From: Eubacteriales bacterium | GTDB taxonomy: Bacteria; Bacillota_A; Clostridia; Christensenellales; Aristaeellaceae | Reading direction: 5' to 3' | NCBI GenBank assembly: GCA_030528845.1 | Contig: JAUMYC010000055.1 | Coordinates: 1-12,958 of the forward strand | Length of the DNA stretch: 12,958 bases | In this document: one piece after another, positions 1 through 6,177 of the stretch | Layout of the letters: the number at the start of each line of letters is the position of its first letter | Numbering within the stretch: position 1 is the stretch's first letter | Program-made: the position numbers and the translations under genes | Notes under the pieces: generated by a model | Seen by the model: the letters and a program-made list of their open reading frames with translations, nothing else | Told to the model about the DNA's origin: nothing | Database searches by the model: none

Positions 1-47
1 CCATCCGCGACGTGCTGCTGTTCCCCACCATGAAGCCCATCGATTGA
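1..47 (+). CDS. lysS: Lysyl-tRNA synthetase, C-terminal end (partial)
   Basis: Only the last 14 residues are present, read from base 3: IRDVLLFPTMKPID, then TGA at 45-47. The segment IRDVLLFP is the typical C-terminus of bacterial class II lysyl-tRNA synthetases (the B. subtilis enzyme ends in a very similar SIRDVLLFP sequence), which charge tRNA-Lys in the cytoplasm. The rest of the gene lies upstream of the window, so length and catalytic motifs cannot be checked. A hairpin with a T run follows the stop directly, which fits the end of a transcription unit. The call rests on a short but distinctive tail. Confidence 0.8.
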   Translation, partial: IRDVLLFPTMKPID

Positions 48-72
48 AAAACCTTGAAATACAAGGGTTTTT
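48..72 (+). terminator. Intrinsic terminator after lysS
   Basis: An A-rich stem AAAACCTTG (48-56) pairs with CAAGGGTTTT (62-72), with one bulged G and loop AAATA. The T run sits inside the 3' arm. It lies directly after the lysS stop codon. The stem is weak in GC, so it may be a leaky terminator backed up by the hairpin at 164-194. Confidence 0.5.
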
Positions 73-93
73 GAGGGGCGCGAGGGGCGAAAC

Positions 94-122
94 TTAAACC
101 AATTTAAACCACTCTTAAACCA
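94..122. repeat. Three phased TTAAACCA direct repeats
   Basis: TTAAACCA occurs at 94-101, 104-111 and 115-122, with start-to-start spacings of 10 and 11 bases, about one DNA helical turn each. The region lies between two convergent genes (lysS and the LRR gene) and between two terminators, so it is not an obvious promoter region. Function is unknown. Confidence 0.6.
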
Positions 123-163
123 CTTTGATACGATTGAACGTGGCGACGAGAGCAAAACTCTAA

Positions 164-194
164 AAGAGAGCCTCCCATGTCGGGAGGCTCTCTT
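164..194. terminator. Bidirectional intrinsic terminator between lysS and the LRR gene
   Basis: A perfect 13-bp stem (164-176 with 182-194) closes a 5-nt loop, ATGTC. T-rich sequence follows on the plus strand (cttgttt). On the minus strand the stem is followed by TTagagTTTT. It can end transcription of lysS read-through from the left and of the minus-strand LRR gene from the right. A second 8-bp hairpin (CCGCAGGC 252-259 with GCCTGCGG 267-274) lies between this terminator and the LRR stop codon but has no T run. Confidence 0.8.
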
Positions 195-285
195 CTTGTT
201 TATGCATGCTCGGAGTATCCTCGCATCATTTCCGGGCATACGGCTGGTTTACCGCAGGCCCGGGGTGCCTGCGGCGGAGGCTTTC

Positions 286-1473
286 TTACCGGATCAGCAC
301 GCCGAAGGAATCCTTCATGGCGGCGACGACGGTGAGCTCGTCGGCATTGGCGTTTGTCGTCACGATGTAGCTCTCGCCGGTGCAGGTCCCTGCGCCCTGG
401 ATCCTCGGGACGGTGAAGGAGCCCGCAGCGCCCTCCAGGCCTTCTTCCCAATCGACATCGACGCAGGCGACCACGGCGTAGGCCGTTCCGCCGAGGTCGT
501 AGCCGACGGAGAAGCGCACGTACATATCATCGTAGACCTTGCTGGTCTCGTTTGTGCGGGAGACGGTTCCGTTTTTGCCGTCCACCTTGATCTCGTATGT
601 GGGCTGCACGACGCCGTTGGGCCGCTTGACCGGCACATCGCAGAAGGTGTCGCCGGTGTAGCCCGTGGGAACGTTGACGGAGGTGACGTTGGTGTTGCCG
701 AAGACGCCCGTGCCGTGCTCGGGTTCTGCGGTGCCTTCGAATGTCGCGCTCGTCATGTTTTCGCAGCGGTAGAAGGCATTGTCGCCGATGTTGGTGACAG
801 AGCCCGGGATGGTCACGCTCGTCAGTCCGCAATGCAAAAAGGCGTGGTAGCGGATGATCTTGAGAGAATCGGGCAGGGTCACGCTCGTCAGGTTTCGGTT
901 TCCGTTAAAGGCGTTGCTGCCGATCGTCGTGACGGAATCGGGAATGGTAATGCTCGTCAGGCTCCTGCACAAGGAAAAGGCGCTGTCGCCGATGGACGTG
1001 ACGGAAGAAGGGATCGTCACGTTCGACAGGCTGCTGCAGCCGGCGAAGGTGTCTGTGTTGATGGTCGTGACGCCGGAGGGGATGACCACGCTGTTCAGAC
1101 TGCTGCAGTAGATGAAGGCGCCTTCGTGAATGTACCGGACGGAAGAGGGGATATCAACGCTCTCCAGGCCCTCGCAGGCATAAAAGGCGTGCAGGCCGAT
1201 GGACGTGACGGAGGAAGGGATCGTCACAGAGGTGATCCCGGAATTCGAACGAAAGGCGGACTGGCCGATCGCGGTCACCGGATAACCGCCCAGTACGGCG
1301 GGGATCTCTACCTGACCGGATTTGATGCTGCAGCCGGTGACCGTCGCCTGGCCGTCGGTCACGGTGTAGGTGAATGAGCCCTCCGTGTCTGCCTGTGCGC
1401 CGACAGCAAACACAAGGCTCAGCAGCAGCGCTGCAATGAAAAGAGAGTATTTCGCGCCGGATGTTTTTTTCAT
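286..1473 (-). CDS. Secreted BspA-type leucine-rich-repeat surface protein
   Basis: This 395-residue protein has a Sec signal peptide (positive MKKTSGAK, hydrophobic 10-26, probable cleavage after AQA near residue 28). From about residue 57 to 235 there are eight clear LRR_5/BspA-type repeats of about 23 residues with the pattern TSVTIPSSVTSIGDSAF, then two decayed copies to about 275. The family forms extracellular or cell-surface solenoids that bind proteins or glycans; the ligand here is unknown. Residues 293-395 form a separate domain that returns, colinear and without gaps, in the next gene upstream (1627-2061). No LPXTG, SLH or choline-binding anchor is visible, so that domain may do the anchoring. 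The ATG at 1471-1473 is supported by AAAAGGAG about 8 nt upstream. The gene has its own promoter and ends at a bidirectional terminator. Confidence 0.9.
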   Translation of the reverse strand: MKKTSGAKYSLFIAALLLSLVFAVGAQADTEGSFTYTVTDGQATVTGCSIKSGQVEIPAVLGGYPVTAIGQSAFRSNSGITSVTIPSSVTSIGLHAFYACEGLESVDIPSSVRYIHEGAFIYCSSLNSVVIPSGVTTINTDTFAGCSSLSNVTIPSSVTSIGDSAFSLCRSLTSITIPDSVTTIGSNAFNGNRNLTSVTLPDSLKIIRYHAFLHCGLTSVTIPGSVTNIGDNAFYRCENMTSATFEGTAEPEHGTGVFGNTNVTSVNVPTGYTGDTFCDVPVKRPNGVVQPTYEIKVDGKNGTVSRTNETSKVYDDMYVRFSVGYDLGGTAYAVVACVDVDWEEGLEGAAGSFTVPRIQGAGTCTGESYIVTTNANADELTVVAAMKDSFGVLIR

Positions 1474-1528
1474 AACTTCGTCTCCTTTTTATGGGTTCTA
1501 CGGCCGGACCGGCCGCTGTCTCTCCTAT

Positions 1529-1557
1529 ATTATAACACAGTATGTCCGGAACCGCAA
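1529..1557 (-). promoter_or_regulatory. Promoter of the LRR protein gene
   Basis: On the minus strand, -10 TATAAT (1529-1534) is preceded by TGT, giving an extended -10. A 17-bp spacer separates it from TTGCGG (1552-1557) as -35. The hexamer matches TTGACA at three positions only. It sits between the terminator of the upstream gene and the LRR start, so the LRR gene is probably transcribed alone. Confidence 0.7.
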
Positions 1558-1564
1558 CGCAAAC

Positions 1565-1605
1565 AAAAAACCGTCTCCGCCCCTTGGAACAGAGGGCGGA
1601 GACGG
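1565..1605 (-). terminator. Intrinsic terminator of the 144-residue secreted protein gene
   Basis: A perfect 12-bp GC-rich stem (1594-1605 with 1571-1582) closes an 11-nt loop. On the minus strand it is followed by six T residues (1570-1565) and then more T-rich sequence. It lies 22 bases past the stop codon of the 1627-2061 gene and just upstream of the LRR promoter. Confidence 0.9.
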
Positions 1606-1626
1606 CGGTTGGGTGCGGGAAAGGGA

Positions 1627-2061
1627 TCAGCGGATGAGCATGCCCAGAGAATCTGCCGCGGCCTGAGCGACGCTCAGCTCGTCGGCGTTGGCGTTCGTCG
1701 TCACGATGTAGCTCGCGCCGGTGAAGGTGCCGCTGCTCTGCACGTTCGGCGTTACGAAGGTGCCGACGATGCCTTCCTGAGATTCGGTCCAGGTCACTCT
1801 GAGCGCCATGACGACCGCGAAGGAAGTGGTCTCGATGTTGTAGCCGATGGAATAACGGACGTACACTTTGTCGTAAAGCTCCGTCGCGCCGTTGTTCAGG
1901 GTGATCTTGCCGTTCTTGCCGTCCACTTCGATCGTATACTGCGGCTTGAGCGCCGGTTCAGTAGTGCCGTCGGCCGTTTCGCGGGCCTGCGCCGTAAAGC
2001 TCCACAGCATGCACAGGACGAGCACCATCGAAAATACCTTTCTCCATGCGTTCCGGTTCAT
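1627..2061 (-). CDS. Small secreted protein: signal peptide plus the domain shared with the LRR protein
   Basis: The 144-residue product has a signal peptide (MNRNAWRK, hydrophobic core 9-23, likely cleavage after AQA near residue 26), a short Thr/Pro-containing linker, and one domain from residue 42 to 144. That domain aligns without gaps over all 103 residues with residues 293-395 of the neighbouring LRR protein. I count about 55 identities by eye (about 53%), including SYIVTTNANADEL and the final LIR. I do not recognise the domain; it looks beta-rich. The mature protein is little more than this domain, so it may be a free partner, competitor or building block for the longer protein. ATG at 2059-2061 follows AAGGAG with a 9-nt gap. 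The gene has its own promoter and terminator. Confidence 0.8.
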   Translation of the reverse strand: MNRNAWRKVFSMVLVLCMLWSFTAQARETADGTTEPALKPQYTIEVDGKNGKITLNNGATELYDKVYVRYSIGYNIETTSFAVVMALRVTWTESQEGIVGTFVTPNVQSSGTFTGASYIVTTNANADELSVAQAAADSLGMLIR

Positions 2062-2123
2062 CTTAAATCTCTCCTTGTTCCTTAGCTTATCCGTTCATTT
2101 GCAAAATGCCGGACATCAAGCCT

Positions 2124-2152
2124 ATTATACTATATCCCGCCCCCGAATGCAA
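2124..2152 (-). promoter_or_regulatory. Promoter of the 144-residue secreted protein gene
   Basis: On the minus strand, -10 TATAAT (2124-2129) lies 17 bp from TTGCAT (2147-2152) as -35. The arrangement mirrors the promoter of the LRR paralogue (TTGCGG, 17 bp, TATAAT), which suggests similar control of the two genes. Confidence 0.65.
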
Positions 2153-2254
2153 CGCTTAATATCATACCGATTTTATATGCAAACTGCACAACGGGCGTTG
2201 TTTGCCGCTTGGCGGGAGTAATGCCGCAGAAATCGGGGGATTTTTTTGAAAAAA

Positions 2255-2295
2255 ACGCCGCGGCATGTTTCGGCGTGTATGAAATCGTGTATAAT
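2255..2295 (+). promoter_or_regulatory. Rubredoxin promoter with inverted repeat over the -35 region
   Basis: A consensus -10 TATAAT lies at 2290-2295. There is no good -35; the best candidate at 18 bp spacing is TGTTTC (2266-2271). An inverted repeat, ACGCCG (2255-2260) and CGGCGT (2271-2276) with a 10-nt centre, covers the -35 position. Just upstream is a perfect A/T palindrome TTTTTTTGAAAAAAA (2241-2255). A poor -35 under an inverted repeat would suit an activator or repressor site, but this is inferred from position only. Confidence 0.5.
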
Positions 2296-2350
2296 AAGAG
2301 AGAAAGCAAGCAGCGCACCGGCTGCCATTGAAATGAAGGAGGATTGCTCT

Positions 2351-2506
2351 ATGAAGAAATATGAATGCCCCTGTGGTTATGTGTATGATCCCGCCGTCGG
2401 TGATCCGGACAGCGGCATCGCGCCCGGCACTGCCTGGGAAGACATCCCCGAGGATTGGGTCTGCCCCGTCTGCGGTCTGGGCAAGGACGCCTTCGTCGAG
2501 GCCTGA
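2351..2506 (+). CDS. Rubredoxin
   Basis: This 51-residue protein is a one-iron rubredoxin, a small cytoplasmic electron carrier often used by anaerobes in oxygen and peroxide detoxification. It shows the family core [35 protein letters not shown] and an acidic C-terminus. The second iron knuckle (C38, C41) has the usual CxxC spacing. The first reads ECPCGY, with C6 and C8 separated by one residue instead of the usual two. The start ATG at 2351 follows AAGGAGG (2336-2342) with 8 nt spacing; an upstream in-frame extension is possible but has no such site. The gene is monocistronic, between its own promoter and a terminator. No partner reductase is in the window. Confidence 0.95.
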   Translation: MKKYECPCGYVYDPAVGDPDSGIAPGTAWEDIPEDWVCPVCGLGKDAFVEA

Positions 2507-2516
2507 GAAGAAGAGA

Positions 2517-2551
2517 AAAAGAGCCGTTTCCCTTGCGGAAGCGGCTCTTTT
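2517..2551. terminator. Bidirectional terminator between rubredoxin and the MBL-fold gene
   Basis: A 15-bp stem (2517-2531 with 2537-2551, one T-G wobble) closes a 5-nt loop. It ends in a T run on both strands, so it serves the rubredoxin gene (+) and the convergent ABC ATPase operon (-). Confidence 0.9.
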
Positions 2552-2566
2552 TTGCATGTATGCGGC

Positions 2567-3292
2567 TCAGAGGCGCAGCTCCGTGCCGTCGAGGGCGCGG
2601 CTCGCGCGCACGCCCCGCTCCTGCAGCGAGGCGATCGTCTGCAGCACGGAGGGGAGGAAGGTGTCGGAATAGTGCGTGAAGCAGACCTGCTCCACGCGCG
2701 CGTTTTCCAGCACAGGCAGATATTCCGTGGCCGGGAAATGCGCCGATTCGCACACGAGCAGGTCGAGCGGCTTCTCGAGCGCGCAGGCGGGGAAATCCAC
2801 CCCGGGGCGCTTGAGATCGCCCGTGAAGAGCACGCGCCTGCCCTCCGCCTCGATAAGATAGGCATAGGAATTTGCGCAGTGCTGCGTGGAGACGGCCGTC
2901 ACGCGCAGCGCGCCGTCATCAAAGAGGAGCCCGGGCGCGGTCTGACGATAGCGCATCTCGCGCTTGCATTCGTTCTGCGCGGCGACGAGCCATTCGCCGA
3001 TGACCTCGGCGGCCCGGATGTTGGGCAGGAAGATCTCCGGGTCGGCCTTGGTGAAATACCAATGGAGCAGATCCACAAAGGGGATCAGTCCGTTGGTGTG
3101 GTCGCCGTGCATATGGGTGATGAACACGGCGCGCACGCTTTCGACCGGGATGCCGCGCGTGCGCAGCGCTTCGACGGCGTTTGCGCCCATGTCGATAAAA
3201 TAGACGCGCTCGCCCAGCTCGAGCAGGATGCAGGCGCATTTGCGGTTCGGTTCCGGCACGCCGTGGCTGCTGCCGATGACGGTGATCTTCAT
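2567..3292 (-). CDS. MBL-fold metal-dependent hydrolase, RNase Z-like group
   Basis: The 241-residue protein has the metallo-beta-lactamase fold signature THMHGDHTNG (H60, H62, D64, H65). Further likely metal ligands are H138 (STQHC), D159 (FTGDL) and H207 (FTHYSD). The N-terminal ITVIGSSHGVPEPNRKCAC resembles RNase Z and related hydrolases. It lacks any recognisable long RNase Z insertion, so it need not process tRNA; the substrate is unknown. The likely start is the ATG at 3290-3292, with AAAGGAG about 9 nt upstream and the ATG overlapping the preceding gene's stop as ATGA. A longer in-frame start exists but would run deep into the neighbouring gene. It is the last gene of an operon with the 83-residue protein and the ABC ATPase. 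Confidence 0.85.
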   Translation of the reverse strand: MKITVIGSSHGVPEPNRKCACILLELGERVYFIDMGANAVEALRTRGIPVESVRAVFITHMHGDHTNGLIPFVDLLHWYFTKADPEIFLPNIRAAEVIGEWLVAAQNECKREMRYRQTAPGLLFDDGALRVTAVSTQHCANSYAYLIEAEGRRVLFTGDLKRPGVDFPACALEKPLDLLVCESAHFPATEYLPVLENARVEQVCFTHYSDTFLPSVLQTIASLQERGVRASRALDGTELRL

Positions 3293-3540
3293 GGCGAGGG
3301 GCTCCTTTCGCGTGTTTGTGTGCAGGGGTCGTCGGACCAGTCGTGCTCCGGGTCGATGCCGTGGGCGCGCTCCCATTCCATGTGGCATTTGCGCGCGTGC
3401 TCCACGGCGGGGTTGGAGGTGTTGCTGATGCCGCTGGCGCCGTCCGTCACGACGAAGAAATTCAGGCCGTGCCTCGCGGCCAGCTGCGCCACCTGCGCGA
3501 CGAATTCCCGGGCGCGCGCCGTTTGTTCGGTGGGTCGCAT
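3289..3540 (-). CDS. Conserved small protein of unknown function (83 aa)
   Basis: The protein begins with an amphipathic helix-like stretch (about 6-24). It then has a core NFFVVTDGASGISN (27-40) followed by NPAVEHARKCHMEWERAHG and DPEHDW. From memory, small proteins with this VTDGAS...NPAV..AR..H..WE pattern are common in Bacillota and their phages, with no known function. The C-terminal tail (from about 70) is Arg/Ser/Pro-rich and probably disordered. The ATG at 3538-3540 has GGGAGG about 8 nt upstream. Its stop overlaps the MBL-fold gene start by 4 bases (ATGA), and it starts 20 bases after the ABC ATPase stop. The gene is therefore in one operon with both and is probably translationally coupled to the hydrolase. 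Confidence 0.75.
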   Translation of the reverse strand: MRPTEQTARAREFVAQVAQLAARHGLNFFVVTDGASGISNTSNPAVEHARKCHMEWERAHGIDPEHDWSDDPCTQTRERSPSP

Positions 3541-3560
3541 GTGCCCGTCCTCCCGTTTGC

Positions 3561-4655
3561 TCAGAAGGGGATGCGCTCCCCGGTGTCCTTGTGGAAGAGG
3601 AAGACCTTGTGCGGCTTGAGCGAATAGCGCACCGTCGCCGCCTCGGGGTCGACCCGGCTGTCGGAATTGATGATGGCGCGCAGCACGGTGCTCCGGCAGG
3701 CCGCGTGCGAAGCGACGATGCTCACGTCGCGCCCCATGACCTCCACGTTGCTCAGCGCGCAGCGCAGCGGGCCGTTTTCGTCGAGCTGGAAGCCCTCCGG
3801 GCGCACGCCGACGCAGACTTCTCCGTCCGCAGCGCCGGGGACGTCCAAAACGGCGGCTTCTCCGATGAACAGTTTGCCGCCGGCGACTCTGCCGGTGAAG
3901 ACGTTGATGGGCGGCGTGCCGAGGAATTTGGCCACGAAGAGATTGGTCGGGCTGTCGTAGACCTCCTGCGGCTTGCCGGTCTGCTGCACGACGCCGTCCT
4001 TCATCACGACGATCTGATCGGAAATGGACATGGCCTCCTCCTGATCGTGGGTGACAAAGAGGGTGGTGATGCCGGTCTCCTTCTGGATGCGGCGGATCTC
4101 CTCGCGCGTCTGCAGGCGCAGCCGGGCGTCGAGGTTGGAGAGGGGCTCGTCGAGCAGGAGCACCTTGGGGTGCTTGACCAGCGCGCGCGCGATGGCCACG
4201 CGCTGCTGCTGGCCGCCGGAGAGCTCGGAGGGCTTACGCTCCATCAGGCCTTCGATCTGCACGAGCTTGGCGGTCTCATAGGCGCGCTCAAGCATGGCCT
4301 GCTTGCTCATCTTCTGCGCGCCGGTCAGGTTTTCCAGCGGGAAGAGGATGTTCTGCTGCACGGTCATGTGCGGGTAGAGCGCGTAATTCTGAAAGACCAG
4401 GCCGATGCCGCGCTTTTCCGTGGAAAGGTCGGTCACGTCGTCTTCGCCGAAGAAAATGCGCCCGCCGGTGGGCTTTTGCAGGCCGCTGATCATATAGAGC
4501 ATGGTGCTCTTGCCGCAGCCGGAGGGGCCGAGCAGCGCCACGAGCTTGCCGTCGGGCACGGTGAAGCTGAAATTGTTGACCGCGACGACCTCGCCGCCGC
4601 TTTTTTTATCCCTGCTGGGGAAGATCTTCGTCAGGCTGTCCAGAACGATCTTCAT
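3561..4655 (-). CDS. Carbohydrate ABC transporter ATP-binding protein (MalK/MsmK/UgpC type)
   Basis: At 364 residues it has the normal length of sugar-importer ATPases. Visible motifs are Walker A GPSGCGKST (43-51), the Q-loop (Q89 in FQNYALYPHMTV), signature LSGGQQQR (145-152), Walker B VLLLDE (165-170), D-loop SNLDA and switch His203 in VTHDQEEA. A C-terminal TOBE/MalK-type regulatory domain follows from about residue 245 (GTPPINVF, VGVRPEG). It would power sugar import at the inner face of the membrane. No permease or binding-protein gene is in the window, so it may be a shared ATPase, as MsmK is in streptococci. ATG at 4653-4655 follows AAGGA at about 10 nt. It heads an operon with the 83-residue protein and the MBL-fold hydrolase. 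Confidence 0.93.
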   Translation of the reverse strand: MKIVLDSLTKIFPSRDKKSGGEVVAVNNFSFTVPDGKLVALLGPSGCGKSTMLYMISGLQKPTGGRIFFGEDDVTDLSTEKRGIGLVFQNYALYPHMTVQQNILFPLENLTGAQKMSKQAMLERAYETAKLVQIEGLMERKPSELSGGQQQRVAIARALVKHPKVLLLDEPLSNLDARLRLQTREEIRRIQKETGITTLFVTHDQEEAMSISDQIVVMKDGVVQQTGKPQEVYDSPTNLFVAKFLGTPPINVFTGRVAGGKLFIGEAAVLDVPGAADGEVCVGVRPEGFQLDENGPLRCALSNVEVMGRDVSIVASHAACRSTVLRAIINSDSRVDPEAATVRYSLKPHKVFLFHKDTGERIPF

Positions 4656-4739
4656 TTTCCGTTATTCCTTTCCTTCTCGTCGTCAAAAAATTGCTCTTAT
4701 CGTTTGGCGGCTGCGCGCCGTTTTTTCTCGTTCCCTTGT

Positions 4740-4768
4740 ATTATAGCGCATCGGAGCGTTTTTTGCAG
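4740..4768 (-). promoter_or_regulatory. Promoter of the ABC ATPase operon
   Basis: On the minus strand, -10 TATAAT (4740-4745) lies 17 bp downstream of CTGCAA (4763-4768), a weak -35. It is the only good -10 in the region facing this operon, about 85 bases upstream of the ATG. It is divergent from the promoter at 4828-4857. Confidence 0.55.
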
Positions 4769-4771
4769 TCC

Positions 4772-4816
4772 CTTTTGTATTTTCATTTTTTTCTTTTGTA
4801 TTTTCGTTGTATTCTC
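4772..4816. repeat. Direct repeats CTTTTGTATTTTC in a divergent promoter region
   Basis: CTTTTGTATTTTC occurs at 4772-4784 and 4793-4805, exactly 21 bases apart. A close copy of its 3' part, TTGTATTCTC, lies at 4807-4816, another 11 bases on. A further TTGTATT at 4736-4742 overlaps the -10 of the ABC operon. The copies lie between the two divergent promoters and are in helical phase, as expected for a cooperative regulator site. The tract is very T-rich, so chance similarity is possible. Confidence 0.55.
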
Positions 4817-4827
4817 TTGCTCCCGCC

Positions 4828-4857
4828 TTGTCCCGCGCGGGCGGCGCATGCTATAAT
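4828..4857 (+). promoter_or_regulatory. Promoter of the URO-D-like gene
   Basis: -35 TTGTCC (4828-4833) is followed after 18 bp by TATAAT (4852-4857). The preceding TGC makes it an extended -10. It lies about 70 bases upstream of the start codon. Confidence 0.7.
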
Positions 4858-4927
4858 CGGCATATCGGGAACGAAAAAAACGACGACGATTTTTTTGACA
4901 TAACGCTGGGAAAGGATGAAGAAAAGC

Positions 4928-6166
4928 ATGGAACAGATCAACATGAAAGATCGCCAGATCCTGCGGGAGATCGCCCAAAGGCATCTGGACTACGCAAATT
5001 CTCCGGAAAACGAAGTCATCCTGAAAAAATGGGACGCGCTGGCCAAGGGCCGCCGCGAGACGCCGACCGTGCGCCTGCTGTTTTCCAACTTTACGCATGA
5101 AGTGATCACCCCGCGCCTGCGCTGCGAGGGCGAAGAGGCGCGTAAGATCGAAGCGGGCATGCTCTGGACGCTGTGCGGCCGCGACCTTTTCGACGACGAC
5201 ACCCCCATCTCCCCCACCTATGACGTGAGCTATGTCACCTGGGCCAAGCCCTTCGGCATCATGCCGCAGCGCACCAAGTCCACCGTGGCGGCTTCCGGCT
5301 ATCATATCGACCCGGTCATCGAGGATCTGGAGGAGGATCTCGACAAGCTGCGCGGCGGCTCCTTCGGCTATGACGCCGAAGCCACCAGAGCCAAGGTCGA
5401 ACAGGCGCAGGAGCTCTTCGGCGATATCCTGCCCGTGCGCATGGTGATGGGCAGCCTCACCGGCGGCATCACCAACCCGCTGGTGCACCTGATGGGCATG
5501 GAGCAGTATTACTGCTCGATGTACGACTATCCGGACGAGCTGCACGAGGTCATGGACATGGCCACGAAGGTCTATGAGGATTATTACGATTTCCTCGAAA
5601 AGGAAGGCCTGCTGCTGCCCACCCACGGCATTTCCTATGTCGCGCAGGAGAGCTTCGCCTTCAACAGCGAGCTGCCGACCGAAAACATCACCTCCACCAA
5701 ACAGGTCTGGGGCTTCCTCGAGAGCCAGGAGACCCACGCCGTCTCCCCCAAGACCTACGGCGAGTTCGTCTATCCCTATCAGGACAGGCTCGTGCGGCGC
5801 TACGGCCTGCTCTCCTACGGCTGCTGCGAGCGCGTGGACGCCATCTGGGAGGATTACCTCTCCAAATGGACCAACCTGCGCAAGCTCTCCGTCTCCCCGT
5901 TCAACAACGAGGAGCAGGTGGGCGAATATCTGCGCGGCAGCAACGTGGTCTATTATTCCAAGCCCCGCGCCGAATTCGTCACCCGCCCGGGCTCCATGGA
6001 CGAAGAAGCCCTGCGCGAGTACTTCAAGGGCGTGTGCCACGCGGCCAGCGGCTGTCTGTTTGAGATGGCGCAGCGCGAGGTCGGCACGATCTACGGCGAC
6101 GTGGAGCGCGGCCGCCGCTATGTGCAGATCGCCAAGGAGTGCATCGAGGAATACTGGAAGCCGTAA
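4928..6166 (+). CDS. URO-D-superfamily protein (uroporphyrinogen decarboxylase-like, possible methyltransferase)
   Basis: The 412-residue product resembles the uroporphyrinogen decarboxylase-like TIM-barrel proteins common in gut Clostridia, many of which relate to corrinoid-dependent methyltransferases (MtaA/MtbA/CmuA type) rather than to haem synthesis. It is longer than a true HemE (about 350 residues), and I do not see the HemE N-terminal PVWFMRQAG motif. A striking motif YGCCERVDAIW (297-307) and later Cys370 and Cys376 could form a metal site like the zinc site of those methyltransferases; this is inference. No corrinoid protein gene is nearby. I chose ATG 4928 because AAAGGA (4911-4916) lies 11 nt upstream; the in-frame ATG at 4916 overlaps that site and would add four residues. 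It is monocistronic, with its own promoter and a strong terminator. Confidence 0.7.
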   Translation: MEQINMKDRQILREIAQRHLDYANSPENEVILKKWDALAKGRRETPTVRLLFSNFTHEVITPRLRCEGEEARKIEAGMLWTLCGRDLFDDDTPISPTYDVSYVTWAKPFGIMPQRTKSTVAASGYHIDPVIEDLEEDLDKLRGGSFGYDAEATRAKVEQAQELFGDILPVRMVMGSLTGGITNPLVHLMGMEQYYCSMYDYPDELHEVMDMATKVYEDYYDFLEKEGLLLPTHGISYVAQESFAFNSELPTENITSTKQVWGFLESQETHAVSPKTYGEFVYPYQDRLVRRYGLLSYGCCERVDAIWEDYLSKWTNLRKLSVSPFNNEEQVGEYLRGSNVVYYSKPRAEFVTRPGSMDEEALREYFKGVCHAASGCLFEMAQREVGTIYGDVERGRRYVQIAKECIEEYWKP

Positions 6167-6177
6167 CGCATGATAAA

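Noticed and set aside
94..122. A CRISPR array
   Set aside because: The repeats are 8 bases long and 10-11 bases apart, with no room for spacers and no cas genes nearby.
196..1377. A 393-codon plus-strand open frame opposite the LRR gene with a periodic VADGRDG pattern
   Set aside because: The periodicity is that of the LRR repeats read on the wrong strand; it starts inside a terminator and has no ribosome site.
3591..4856. A 421-codon plus-strand open frame opposite the ABC ATPase
   Set aside because: The minus strand carries every ABC motif; the opposite frame is biased, domain-less shadow sequence crossing the promoter region.
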